From positions 2,480,001-2,544,000 of the forward strand of contig NZ_CP022986.1 of the NCBI RefSeq assembly GCF_002770595.1: 64,000 bases of DNA, given 5' to 3'. Under the pieces are notes generated by a model. The model saw only the letters and a program-made list of their open reading frames with translations, had not been told where the DNA came from and did not search any database. Below, one piece after another: positions 25,686-34,489 of the stretch. Each line of letters starts with the position of its first letter. The stretch's first letter is position 1. Position numbers and translations under genes: made by a program. Source of the stretch: Chryseobacterium camelliae (GTDB taxonomy: Bacteria; Bacteroidota; Bacteroidia; Flavobacteriales; Weeksellaceae).

Positions 25686-28600
25686 ATGAGCCAGTTTAAA
25701 GAATACAAAAACCTCAACCTTATTGATATAGCCGACAATGTAGCGGAGTTCTGGAAACAGAATAAAACCTTCAGTAAGAGTGTTGAGATCCGTGAAGGAC
25801 AGCCTGAGTTTGTTTTTTATGAAGGTCCGCCTTCAGCAAACGGGATGCCCGGAATTCACCACGTAATGGCCAGGGCTTTAAAGGATATTTTCTGTCGTTA
25901 CCAGACCCAGAACGGAAAGCAGGTGTTCCGTAAAGCGGGTTGGGATACGCACGGACTGCCGGTAGAGCTGGGTGTGGAAAAAGAATTAGGAATCACTAAA
26001 GAAGATATTGGCAAAAAGATTTCAATTGAAGATTATAACAAAGCCTGCCGTGAAGCGGTGATGCGCTATACGGACGTTTGGAATAACCTGACCGAGAAAA
26101 TCGGGTATTGGGTAGACCTGGATGATCCGTACATCACCTACAAATCCAAATACATGGAAACGGTGTGGTGGCTGTTGAAGCAGCTGTATGATAAAGAATT
26201 GCTGTATAAGGGATATACCATCCAGCCGTATTCGCCGAAAGCAGGAACAGGGCTTTCTTCCCATGAGCTGAACCAGCCGGGAACCTACCGGGATGTTTCG
26301 GATACAACGGTAGTAGCACAGTTCAAGGTGAAAAAGGAATCCTCAGAACTTTTCCGTGATGTGGAAGGTGAGGTAAGCATCCTGGCCTGGACCACTACCC
26401 CATGGACGCTACCGTCCAACACAGCCCTTACCGTAGGAAGAGATATTGAATATGTACTGGTACAAACCTTTAACCAGTATACATTCGAACCGGTAACCGT
26501 GGTTTTGGCCAGCGTTCTTCTGCCTAAAGTTTTCGGTAAGAAATATGCAGAAGGGACTGACGAAGATTTTGCCAATTATACCGCAGAAAGCAAAACCATC
26601 CCTTTTAAAATCCTGAAAGAATTTACCGGAGAAAAACTGGTAAACACAAGATATGAACAATTAGTGCCTTGGTTTACCCCGAATGACCATCCTGAAAATG
26701 CCTTCAGAGTAATCATAGGCGATTTCGTAACCACAGAAGACGGTACCGGGATCGTACATACTGCTCCGACCTTCGGTGCCGATGATGCGCGTGTGGCTAA
26801 AATGGCCCAGCCCGAAATCCCGCCGATGCTGGTGAAGGACGAAAATGACAACCTGGTACCGTTGGTAGATTTACAGGGGAAATTCATCAAAGGGGAACAT
26901 GTACCTGAACTGTTTGCAGGGAAATACATTAAAAACGAATATTACGACGAAGGTACAGCTCCGGAGAAATCCTGGGATGTTGAGCTGGCGATCTTGTTAA
27001 AGACCGAAAACAAAGCCTTCAAAGTAGAAAAATATGTCCACAGCTACCCGCACTGCTGGAGAACCGATAAGCCGGTATTGTATTACCCGCTGGATTCATG
27101 GTTCGTAAAAATGACCGCGGTGAAAGAAAGGCTGGTCAACCTGAACAAGGAAATCAACTGGAAGCCGAAAGCGACCGGTGAAGGCCGTTTTGCCAACTGG
27201 CTTGAAAATGTAAACGACTGGAATTTATCCCGTTCAAGATACTGGGGAATTCCGTTGCCGATCTGGAGGACCGATGACCTGAAAGAAGAAAAGATCATAG
27301 GCTCCGTAGAAGAACTGTACAACGAAATTGAAAAATCCGTAGCGGCAGGACTGATGGCAGAGAACCCTTTCCAGGGCTTTGTGATCGGGAATATGTCTGA
27401 GCAGAACTATGCTCTGGTAGACCTGCATAAAAATGTTGTGGATAAAGTGGTGCTTGTTTCGGATTCCGGAAAAGCGATGAAGCGTGAAAGCGACCTGATC
27501 GACGTATGGTTTGATTCCGGGTCCATGCCGTATGCACAGCTGCACTACCCTTTTGAGAATAAAGAATTAATCGACACCCATAAAGCATTCCCGGCAGATT
27601 TCATCGCTGAGGGAGTAGACCAGACCCGTGGATGGTTCTATACACTGCATGCCATCGGAACAGCCGTATTTGATTCCGTTGCCTATAAAAATGTGATGAG
27701 CAACGGGCTTGTCCTGGACAAAAACGGACAGAAAATGTCCAAACGTCTTGGAAATGCCGTGGATCCGTTTGAAACGCTTGCCGTATACGGACCTGATGCC
27801 ACGCGCTGGTACATGATCTCCAATGCAAATCCTTGGGAGAACCTGAAATTTGACATCGAAGGGATAGACGAAGTGAGGAGGAAGTTCTTCGGGACATTAT
27901 ACAACACCTACTCTTTCCTGGCTCTGTATGCCAATGTTGACGGATTTACCTATGCTGAAAAAGACGTGGAAAACCGCCCGGAAATCGACCGCTGGATCCT
28001 TTCTGAACTGAATCTTTTAATTAAAGAGGTTAAGGCATTCTACGAAGATTATGAACCGACACGGGTTGCCAGAGCGATCAGCACTTTTGTAAATGACAAC
28101 CTGAGCAACTGGTACGTACGTTTATGCAGAAGGCGTTTCTGGAAAGGGGAATATTCAGAAGATAAAATCTCCGCTTACCAGACCTTATATACCTGTCTTG
28201 AGGTGATCGCCAAATTATCGGCGCCTATTGCCCCGTTCTTTATGGACCAGCTGTACCAGGACCTCAATGCCGTTACCGGAAAAGAGCAATGCGAATCGGT
28301 ACACCTTACCGATTTCCCTGTGGCAGATGAAAGCCTGATCGATAACGACCTGGTTGAGAAAACCCACCTGGCGCAGAATATTACCAGCATGGTATTCTCT
28401 TTAAGAAAAAAAGAGAATGTAAAAGTACGTCAGCCATTGCAGAAAGTGCTGATCCCTGTACTCGATGCCAGAGCAGAAGCGCAAATCCTGGCAGTTGCCG
28501 ACCTGATCAAGCAGGAGGTAAACGTAAAGGAACTTCAGCTGATCAATGCGGAAGAAGCCTCTCACCTGATTATCAAGCAGATCAAGCCGAACTTCAAAGC

Positions 28601-29081
28601 CCTGGGCCCTAAACTGGGCAAGGATATGAAGACCGTAGGCGGAGCCATTGCCGGATTTACGGCAGAGCAGATTGCACAGCTGGAAAAACAGGGGTCAATT
28701 GACGTTCAGGGATATGAAATCATACTGGATGATGTGGAAATTTCCACCAAAGATATCCCGGGATGGACCGTTACTTCTGACGGCAAAACAACTGTGGCAT
28801 TAGATTTGAAGTTGACTGACGAGTTAAAATCTGAAGGGATTGCGAGAGAGTTCATCAACAGGATTCAAAACCTGAGGAAGGACAAAGATTTCGAACTGAC
28901 AGACCGGATCATCATTTCAGTGGAAGAGGATACGCCTTTCCTGAATGACATCATGAAGAACAAAGAATATATTTCTTCCGAAGTTCTGTCCGACGAAATA
29001 AAAACGGTACCTTCCATGCAAAATTTTAATGAAATTGAAATTGATGAGGTGAGTTTTAAGATAAATATTCAGAAAAATTAA
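25686..29081 (+). CDS. ileS: Isoleucyl-tRNA synthetase
   Basis: The 1131-residue class I synthetase has the nucleotide site PPSANGMPGIHHV (GIHH at 56-59, in the place of HIGH) and KMSKR at 683-687. WTTTPWTLPSNTAL marks the start of the editing domain. Length and the GIHH variant fit the longer eukaryotic-like (type 2) IleRS. The C-terminal part after about residue 1000 ends in a small beta-rich domain. It charges tRNA-Ile with isoleucine. It is followed by 60 bases and a DksA-like gene, with no terminator between them, so the two may be co-transcribed. Type 2 IleRS enzymes are often less sensitive to mupirocin; this is known of the class, not tested here. Confidence 0.97.
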   Translation: MSQFKEYKNLNLIDIADNVAEFWKQNKTFSKSVEIREGQPEFVFYEGPPSANGMPGIHHVMARALKDIFCRYQTQNGKQVFRKAGWDTHGLPVELGVEKELGITKEDIGKKISIEDYNKACREAVMRYTDVWNNLTEKIGYWVDLDDPYITYKSKYMETVWWLLKQLYDKELLYKGYTIQPYSPKAGTGLSSHELNQPGTYRDVSDTTVVAQFKVKKESSELFRDVEGEVSILAWTTTPWTLPSNTALTVGRDIEYVLVQTFNQYTFEPVTVVLASVLLPKVFGKKYAEGTDEDFANYTAESKTIPFKILKEFTGEKLVNTRYEQLVPWFTPNDHPENAFRVIIGDFVTTEDGTGIVHTAPTFGADDARVAKMAQPEIPPMLVKDENDNLVPLVDLQGKFIKGEHVPELFAGKYIKNEYYDEGTAPEKSWDVELAILLKTENKAFKVEKYVHSYPHCWRTDKPVLYYPLDSWFVKMTAVKERLVNLNKEINWKPKATGEGRFANWLENVNDWNLSRSRYWGIPLPIWRTDDLKEEKIIGSVEELYNEIEKSVAAGLMAENPFQGFVIGNMSEQNYALVDLHKNVVDKVVLVSDSGKAMKRESDLIDVWFDSGSMPYAQLHYPFENKELIDTHKAFPADFIAEGVDQTRGWFYTLHAIGTAVFDSVAYKNVMSNGLVLDKNGQKMSKRLGNAVDPFETLAVYGPDATRWYMISNANPWENLKFDIEGIDEVRRKFFGTLYNTYSFLALYANVDGFTYAEKDVENRPEIDRWILSELNLLIKEVKAFYEDYEPTRVARAISTFVNDNLSNWYVRLCRRRFWKGEYSEDKISAYQTLYTCLEVIAKLSAPIAPFFMDQLYQDLNAVTGKEQCESVHLTDFPVADESLIDNDLVEKTHLAQNITSMVFSLRKKENVKVRQPLQKVLIPVLDARAEAQILAVADLIKQEVNVKELQLINAEEASHLIIKQIKPNFKALGPKLGKDMKTVGGAIAGFTAEQIAQLEKQGSIDVQGYEIILDDVEISTKDIPGWTVTSDGKTTVALDLKLTDELKSEGIAREFINRIQNLRKDKDFELTDRIIISVEEDTPFLNDIMKNKEYISSEVLSDEIKTVPSMQNFNEIEIDEVSFKINIQKN

Positions 29082-29141
29082 CATTTAGTTATTGTATTTC
29101 AAATTCCATTTCATAAATTTATTAAAAAAGAGAAGAACAAC

Positions 29142-29522
29142 ATGACAGACGAGAGAATCAGATACAGCGATTCCGATTTACAGGAATTCAAAGCCATTAT
29201 CCGTGAAAAAATAGAAAAAGCTGAAAGAGATTTGCAACTGATCCGTGAAAGCTTTATCAATGACCAGAATAATGGTACCGACGATACTTCCCCAACCTTC
29301 AAAGCATTTGAAGAAGGTGCTGAAACACTGAGCAAAGAGCAGAATTCAATCCTTGCAGGGAGACAGGAAAAATTTGTGCGTGACCTTAAAAATGCACTCA
29401 TCCGTATTGAGAACAAAACATACGGCGTATGCAGGGTTACCGGCAAACTGATCCCGAAAGAAAGGCTTCTTGCCGTGCCTCATGCGACCCTGAGCATCGA
29501 AGCTAAAAACATGCAGAAGTAA
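29142..29522 (+). CDS. TraR/DksA-family protein with degraded zinc finger
   Basis: The 126-residue protein has the N-terminal coiled coil of DksA/TraR proteins and the C-terminal globular part around YGVCRVTGKLIPKERLLAVPHAT. The usual CxxCG is CRVTG, and the second CxxC is SIEAK, so only one of four zinc ligands remains. Similar zinc-free forms occur in Bacteroidetes. The family binds the secondary channel of RNA polymerase and modulates initiation with ppGpp. A shared operon with ileS is plausible, and a strong terminator follows. Confidence 0.87.
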   Translation: MTDERIRYSDSDLQEFKAIIREKIEKAERDLQLIRESFINDQNNGTDDTSPTFKAFEEGAETLSKEQNSILAGRQEKFVRDLKNALIRIENKTYGVCRVTGKLIPKERLLAVPHATLSIEAKNMQK

Positions 29523-29544
29523 CGATTCACTGATCATCATACAT

Positions 29545-29592
29545 TTAGGTTTATATCGTATTGCAACAAAATACGATGTAAACCTAATTTTT
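29545..29592 (+). terminator. Rho-independent terminator
   Basis: An 18-base stem with one mismatch (TTAGGTTTATATCGTATT at 29545-29562 against 29570-29587), loop of seven bases, then TTTTT. It ends the ileS/dksA-like unit. Confidence 0.85.
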
Positions 29593-29602
29593 AATTTCCA
29601 CC

Positions 29603-29848
29603 ATGACGGAATTGTTAATTTTAATTCTTATTATTGCTGCCGTGTTGGCGTTCTTTAACCGCACCTGGATAAAGGACAGATTTTTCCCGGACCGCCGGAA
29701 AAACTATACGATTGACGATCAGTTCAATTCGGAAAAGCGGGAGCGGGAAAAAGAAATAGACCGGCTGTTAAGTAAAATGGGCAGGAACGGCATCAACGAC
29801 CTGTCTGCCAAAGACAGGAAACGCCTTGATGAACTGTCTAAAAAGTAA
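29603..29848 (+). CDS. Small membrane-anchored DUF6576-like protein
   Basis: The 81-residue protein has one N-terminal membrane helix (about 3-18) followed by a charged region. The tail reads EIDRLLSKMGRNGINDLSAKDRKRLDELSKK in two parts (EIDRLLSKMGRNGIND, LSAKDRKRLDELSKK), which resembles the DUF6576 helical tail found on flavobacterial rhomboid proteases. It stands alone here without a rhomboid domain. It is the first gene of a set leading to lspA (gaps of 13 and -1 bases). The function is unknown; an adaptor role at the membrane is only a guess. Confidence 0.75.
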   Translation: MTELLILILIIAAVLAFFNRTWIKDRFFPDRRKNYTIDDQFNSEKREREKEIDRLLSKMGRNGINDLSAKDRKRLDELSKK

Positions 29849-29861
29849 AACTCATAGTATA

Positions 29862-30053
29862 ATGGAATCCATAATTGTCCACACCAAAAATGCCATGGAA
29901 CTGAATGCGCTGAAAAGCGTGTTGAAAGACATGAATATCAAATTCGAGAAATTCCACACCAAGAATACACACCACAACCAGAAAACGATTAAAAAAATCG
30001 TTGACCAGAAAAATGAGAAAATAGGAAAACCATCAAAACCTAAAGGACTGTAA
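29862..30053 (+). CDS. Small DUF2683-like protein
   Basis: This is a 63-residue protein starting MESIIVHTKNAMELNALK. I preferred this ATG to one at 29826, which overlaps the upstream gene and adds unrelated residues. The opening, a beta strand then a helix with VLKDMNIKFEK, resembles short DUF2683-type proteins that sit beside toxin or housekeeping genes. The C-terminus is Lys-rich. Its stop and the lspA start share one base (TAATG), so lspA is translationally coupled to it. The function is unknown. Confidence 0.65.
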   Translation: MESIIVHTKNAMELNALKSVLKDMNIKFEKFHTKNTHHNQKTIKKIVDQKNEKIGKPSKPKGL

Positions 30054-30691
30054 TGAAAAAGATTGTATGGGTCACTTTCCTTATCCTACTGATTGATCAG
30101 GCTTCAAAAATTTACGTAAAAACGCATTTTAACCTGGATGACAGCATTCCGGTTTTCCCCGGGTTTAAGCTGACCTTTGTAGAAAATCCAGGCATGGCTT
30201 ACGGGCTTCATTTCGGCGGGGTTATCGGCAAGTATTTCCTGGTGATGGTACGCATCTTCCTGATCGGGGGAATGATTTACCTGTTTAAAAAATGGATCCA
30301 GAAAGGGGAATCCAATTACCTGCTGATTCCTATGGCCATGATTTTTGCCGGAGCCATCGGAAACCTTATTGACGGGATGTTTTATGGTCTTATCTTTGAC
30401 AGCGGAACGGTTTACGATGCCAGCATTGACCGATGGATCGGATATGGCGGAATTTCCAAACTTGTCCCTGTAGGCCACGGATACTCCACATTTATGAGGG
30501 GCTGCGTGGTAGATATGCTGCACTTCCCTCTGGTAGACTGGAACGTTCCGGAAAGCTGGCCTCTGATCGGCGGAAAGCATATTGAGTTCTTCAAATACAT
30601 TTTTAATGTTGCCGATTCGGCCATTACGGTAGGCGCCGTCCTGCTGCTGGCCTTCAGGAAAAAAGCATTCCCGAACGGACTTGAATTTTAA
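30053..30691 (+). CDS. lspA: Lipoprotein signal peptidase
   Basis: The 212-residue inner-membrane aspartyl protease has four membrane segments. Catalytic Asp154 is in VVDMLHFPL and Asp188 in FNVADSAITVG; NPGMAYGL near residue 45 replaces the usual NxGaAF. It cleaves the signal peptide from prolipoproteins after lipidation of the +1 Cys. Compared with the usual 160-170 residues it has about 35 extra residues between the third membrane segment and Asp154 (around 110-148), a periplasmic insertion I associate with the Bacteroidetes form. Confidence 0.95.
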   Translation: MKKIVWVTFLILLIDQASKIYVKTHFNLDDSIPVFPGFKLTFVENPGMAYGLHFGGVIGKYFLVMVRIFLIGGMIYLFKKWIQKGESNYLLIPMAMIFAGAIGNLIDGMFYGLIFDSGTVYDASIDRWIGYGGISKLVPVGHGYSTFMRGCVVDMLHFPLVDWNVPESWPLIGGKHIEFFKYIFNVADSAITVGAVLLLAFRKKAFPNGLEF

Positions 30692-30700
30692 AATGAAAGA

Positions 30701-31348
30701 ATGATGAAAAAATTCATTAAAAATATTCTTATCCTTTTCCTGCTGCTCTTTGTTGCAGGAATTGTTTTTATCGGCTGGGCAAACTACAGTATTAAGGAAA
30801 ACAGCGATCCATATATTTCGTATACCATCTCCGATCTTCCCGAAATCAAGACAGCCCTGCTGCTGGGGACCAGCAAAAACCTGGATAATGGGCTCCCGAA
30901 TGCTTATTTTTATAACCGGATCCAGGCGGCCATTGACTTATACAAAAGCGGCAAAATCAAATACATCATCGTCAGCGGCGATAACAGCAGGAAAGACTAT
31001 AACGAGCCTGAAGACATGCAGCTCACCCTGATGAAATACGGCATTCCCGAAGACCGTATTTATGCGGATTTTGCAGGATTTAGGACCCTGGATTCCGTTG
31101 TACGGGCCAGGGATATTTTCGGGCAGAAAAAAATCATCATCATTTCGCAGAAGTTCCATAATGAGCGGGCAGTTTTTATCGGGAGGAAAAACGGTATTGA
31201 AGCTTTTGGATATAATGCCAATGACGTGAGCAAAAGCGCAGGCTTTAAAACGCATATGAGGGAATACCTGGCCAAAGCCAAAGTATACTGGGACCTGCTT
31301 TTTGGGGTGGAACCGAAGTTCGGGGGCGAAAAAATCATCATTCCCTGA
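30701..31348 (+). CDS. SanA/ElyC-type DUF218 protein
   Basis: The 215-residue protein has one N-terminal membrane anchor (about 6-25) and a periplasmic or cytoplasmic DUF218 domain: ALLLGTSKN, YIIVSGDNSRKDYNEP, MKYGIPEDRIYADFAGFRTLDS and IIISQKFHNERA. These are the landmarks of the SanA group, which in enterics affects the envelope barrier to vancomycin. It follows lspA by nine bases. The biochemical activity of the family is not settled. Confidence 0.88.
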   Translation: MMKKFIKNILILFLLLFVAGIVFIGWANYSIKENSDPYISYTISDLPEIKTALLLGTSKNLDNGLPNAYFYNRIQAAIDLYKSGKIKYIIVSGDNSRKDYNEPEDMQLTLMKYGIPEDRIYADFAGFRTLDSVVRARDIFGQKKIIIISQKFHNERAVFIGRKNGIEAFGYNANDVSKSAGFKTHMREYLAKAKVYWDLLFGVEPKFGGEKIIIP

Positions 31349-31378
31349 GTGCAGTGCCGCCAAATAATCCTGTGCATC

Positions 31379-31410
31379 TTTGAAATGCGCGGGAGAAATA
31401 ATTACATTTG
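31379..31410 (+). promoter_or_regulatory. trpS promoter
   Basis: TTTG at 31379-31382 and TACATTTG at 31403-31410 are 20 bases apart, a textbook flavobacterial promoter. It fixes the trpS start: an upstream in-frame TTG at 31408 lies inside the -7 box and cannot be used. Confidence 0.75.
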
Positions 31411-31437
31411 CAGTTCATTAATTTTAATCATAAAACA

Positions 31438-32406
31438 ATGTCAAGAATTCTTACCGGCATTCAAGCCACCGGAACCCCGCACCTTGGGAATCTTTTAGGT
31501 GCGATTATTCCTGCCATAGAGCTATCCAAGCAGGAAGGAAACGAATCATTTTTATTCATCGCAAATCTTCATTCTCTTACACAGATCAAGGATGCGAAAG
31601 AACTGAAACAGAATACCTACGAGATTGCAGCGGCTTGGCTTGCTTGTGGGCTGGATACGGAAAAAACATTTTTCTACAGGCAGAGTGATATCCCTGAAAC
31701 CTGTGAACTTTCTTGGCAGTTATCGTGTTTTTTTCCCTATCAGAGATTGACTTTAGCCCATTCATTCAAAGATAAGGCAGACCGTTTACAGGATGTCAAT
31801 GCAGGGTTGTTTACCTACCCGCTCCTGATGGCCGCGGACATTTTACTGTATGACGCGGAAATTGTTCCTGTAGGAAAAGACCAGCTCCAGCACCTTGAGT
31901 ATGCAAGAGACGTAGCGTCCAGGTTCAATAACCAGATGGGTGAGACATTTATCCTTCCACAGTCTGAACTTCAGGAAGACACCAAATACGTTCCTGGGAC
32001 TGATGGCAATAAAATGTCGAAATCCAGAGGGAATATCATCAATATTTTCCTTCCGGAAAAGGAACTGAAAAAACAGGTGATGAGCATTGAAACCGATTCC
32101 AAGGCTCTGGAAGAGCCTAAAGATCCTGAAACCGATAAAATCTTTGCGATCTACCAGCTGATTGCCACTCCGGAACAGACGGAAGAACTCAGGGCAAAAT
32201 ACCTTGCCGGAAACTTCGGGTATGGCCATGCTAAAAAGGAACTTCTTGACCTGATCCTGACCCGGTTTGAAAAAGAAAGGGAACTTTTCTCTTATTATAT
32301 GAACAACCTGGACCAGCTTGAAAGCAAGCTTCAGGAAGGAGCCTCAAAAACAAGGGTCATTGCTGTAGAAACGATGAAGCGCGTGAGGGCAAGCTTAGGC
32401 GTTTAA
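31438..32406 (+). CDS. trpS: Tryptophanyl-tRNA synthetase
   Basis: The 322-residue class I synthetase starts MSRILTGIQATG, as the family does. The HIGH-like motif is TPHLGN (about 13-18) and the KMSKS loop is NKMSKSRGN (about 191-199). DAEIVPVGKDQLQHLEYARD binds the adenylate. It attaches tryptophan to its tRNA in the cytoplasm. It is a single-gene unit with its own promoter upstream and a bidirectional terminator just after the stop. Confidence 0.96.
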   Translation: MSRILTGIQATGTPHLGNLLGAIIPAIELSKQEGNESFLFIANLHSLTQIKDAKELKQNTYEIAAAWLACGLDTEKTFFYRQSDIPETCELSWQLSCFFPYQRLTLAHSFKDKADRLQDVNAGLFTYPLLMAADILLYDAEIVPVGKDQLQHLEYARDVASRFNNQMGETFILPQSELQEDTKYVPGTDGNKMSKSRGNIINIFLPEKELKKQVMSIETDSKALEEPKDPETDKIFAIYQLIATPEQTEELRAKYLAGNFGYGHAKKELLDLILTRFEKERELFSYYMNNLDQLESKLQEGASKTRVIAVETMKRVRASLGV

Positions 32407-32420
32407 ACGTACAATATTGA

Positions 32421-32452
32421 TAAGCCTTTCTTTCCGAAAGGCTTATTTTTTT
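32421..32452. terminator. Bidirectional terminator between trpS and the sensor kinase
   Basis: A perfect 10-base stem TAAGCCTTTC / GAAAGGCTTA with loop TTTCC is followed by seven T on the plus strand. The stop codon of the leftward kinase gene lies inside the right arm, so the hairpin serves both converging genes. Confidence 0.85.
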
Positions 32453-33720
32453 GAAATAATCAGCTGGTGCATTTCATTCTCAAAGCAGTACGCAATGCTG
32501 AGCCCGGGATACTGCCTGATGATGGAATGGACGATCGATAATCCCAGTCCTGTTGAAGTATGGTCTGAGCCCTGCTTATAGAACCTGCTGAAAATCTGAT
32601 CCTCGTCCAGAGGATATTTTTGCCCGGTATTCATGATCATGATCCTTTCATTTTCAATAATCACTTTAATGATCCCATCGGGAATATTATATTTAATGGC
32701 ATTCTTAAGCAGATTGGAAATCAGGATGTGGGCAAGATCGGAATTGAATGATGCACTGAAATTCCCGCATTCAACTGTTTCAATACCGATTCGCTTATGA
32801 TCGGTAAAATCCCGGTAATCTGTGATCATCTCTTTAATGAGGCCGTTAAAGTCTACTTTCTCTGTCGTACTGAACTGGTTGTTATCAATCTTGGACAGCA
32901 TCAGCAGTGATTTATTGAGGCCTGCCATCCTCGTAAGGTTTGCTTTGATGTCCATCAGGAGATGCATATGATGTTCATCAATCTTCCCGTCCTGTACCGA
33001 AAGATCGATTTTATTGATCATGATGGCCAATGGTGTCTGCAACTCATGGGAAGCGTTTTCTATAAATTTCTTCTGCTGGTCAAATACCTGCTCGTTCCTG
33101 CAGATCATCTCATCGATTTCCTCATCGAGCTGCTCAAATTCCCTGATGGAATATGCCTGCTTCCGGTCATCTGTTTTTTCTCCGAACTGATAGTTCCTCA
33201 ATTTTTCCAGAATGGCGTAGAATGGTTTCCAGGCTTTGTTCAGGAGAAAACCGTTCACAAAAAGGATGCTCAGCACCAGGAAAAAATAGAGCACCACAAG
33301 AGCTACACTCAAATCATAAATCAGATCATCCTCCTCTACCGTTGAAGTCCTGATCACCAGCTTCCGGTGTCCACCGAACTGATCGGTAAAGCAGGTTTCC
33401 AACACGCGGTAGGGTTCATCATCATCGTCATACTCCATATAATATGTCCTGTTGTAGAACTTATTCCTGTTGTTGCATTCCTCCTCTGAAACAGGAACGA
33501 TTTTAAATTCGTTAAATTCAAAATCCATATTATTGAGCAGCTCTTTATCTTTATAGACCGCTTTAATCAGCTGGATTTTCCTGTTCTTCAGGCCATCGTC
33601 CACATTATCGTATACCTCATCCAGGATAAAGGCATAAAACAGCGCGGCCCAGACCGCAATAATCAGCAGCAGGGCGACCACGATGTACTTCAGGGTATAG
33701 TATTTTAAAGACAGCTTCAT
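32443..33720 (-). CDS. Sensor histidine kinase
   Basis: The 425-residue inner-membrane kinase has membrane helices at about 11-32 and 135-160 enclosing a periplasmic sensor domain of about 100 residues with an acidic loop (YMEYDDDDEPY). HisKA has the phospho-acceptor His225 in ENASHELQTPL, and an HATPase domain follows (N box LISNLLKNAIKYN, G box STGLGLSIVHSI). It overlaps the response regulator gene by four bases (ATGA) and certainly pairs with it. The acidic sensor could bind a cation; this is only a suggestion from its charge. Confidence 0.94.
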   Translation of the reverse strand: MKLSLKYYTLKYIVVALLLIIAVWAALFYAFILDEVYDNVDDGLKNRKIQLIKAVYKDKELLNNMDFEFNEFKIVPVSEEECNNRNKFYNRTYYMEYDDDDEPYRVLETCFTDQFGGHRKLVIRTSTVEEDDLIYDLSVALVVLYFFLVLSILFVNGFLLNKAWKPFYAILEKLRNYQFGEKTDDRKQAYSIREFEQLDEEIDEMICRNEQVFDQQKKFIENASHELQTPLAIMINKIDLSVQDGKIDEHHMHLLMDIKANLTRMAGLNKSLLMLSKIDNNQFSTTEKVDFNGLIKEMITDYRDFTDHKRIGIETVECGNFSASFNSDLAHILISNLLKNAIKYNIPDGIIKVIIENERIMIMNTGQKYPLDEDQIFSRFYKQGSDHTSTGLGLSIVHSIIRQYPGLSIAYCFENEMHQLIISKK

Positions 33721-34391
33721 GACATTAATTTATAACCGATACCGTATACGGCCTGAAAATCTGCCCTGGCTCCGTTGTCCTTCAGCTTTTTGCGGAGGTT
33801 CTTTATCTGGGAGTAAATAAAATCAAAGCTTTCTGCCTGGTCAATATAATCTCCCCAGATGGCCTCTGCCAGCATGGTCTTCTGCAGAATTTTTTCAGGA
33901 TTGCTCATAAAATAATACAGCACATCATATTCTTTCCTGTTCAGGGCAAGTTCCTTATCGCCTATCATGACTTTCCTGCTGTCGGGATATATAGAGATAT
34001 TACTGTATTGAAGCCTGCTCTCACCATCCTGGTTCTTCCTTCTGATGACCGATTTTATTCTGGCCAGAAGTTCTGCCAGATGGAACGGCTTGGCAAGGTA
34101 ATCGTCTGCTCCTATTTCAAGACCGTTCACTTTATCATCAACCGAATCCTTAGCTGATAATATAATTACGGGATCTTTCTTCTCCAGCTTTTTAAGCTCC
34201 TTCAGCAGGTCCATTCCGCTTCCGTCCGGCAGCATGATGTCCAGCAGAATGCAGTCATACTCATAGGAAATGATTTTATCCATCCCCGACCGGTAGTCTT
34301 CTGCATATTCTACCAGGAATAATTCGCGTTCAAGGAAATGCTGTATGACAGCCCTTAATTCAGGTTCGTCTTCAATAATCAATATTTTCAT
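33717..34391 (-). CDS. OmpR-family response regulator
   Basis: The 224-residue regulator has a receiver domain (IIEDEP at 6-10, phosphorylation site Asp51 in LLDIMLPDG, Lys in LAKPFHLAELLARI) and a C-terminal winged-helix DNA-binding domain ending in YGIGYKL. It is the first gene of the unit with the sensor kinase. A TATATTTG promoter box lies 27 bases before its start, next to a long palindrome that may be its operator. Confidence 0.94.
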   Translation of the reverse strand: MKILIIEDEPELRAVIQHFLERELFLVEYAEDYRSGMDKIISYEYDCILLDIMLPDGSGMDLLKELKKLEKKDPVIILSAKDSVDDKVNGLEIGADDYLAKPFHLAELLARIKSVIRRKNQDGESRLQYSNISIYPDSRKVMIGDKELALNRKEYDVLYYFMSNPEKILQKTMLAEAIWGDYIDQAESFDFIYSQIKNLRKKLKDNGARADFQAVYGIGYKLMS

Positions 34392-34417
34392 TCTGTGTCC
34401 GGTGTGGTATTTATTCT

Positions 34418-34459
34418 CAAATATATAAATAACCTTCGTTTCTGAAGGTTATTTATATA
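34418..34459 (-). promoter_or_regulatory. -7 box overlapped by a 16-base perfect palindrome
   Basis: TATATTTG on the minus strand (34418-34425) is a -7 box for the two-component operon. A perfect inverted repeat with 16-base arms (34422-34437 and 34444-34459, core AATAACCTTC/GAAGGTTATT, loop of six) overlaps it and covers the upstream promoter region. It may be the terminator of the PepSY-like gene, an operator, or both. There is no T-run in the minus direction, which argues against a simple terminator. Confidence 0.6.
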
Positions 34460-34489
34460 CGATACTATGGGTAATGATGTAAAACCTTA

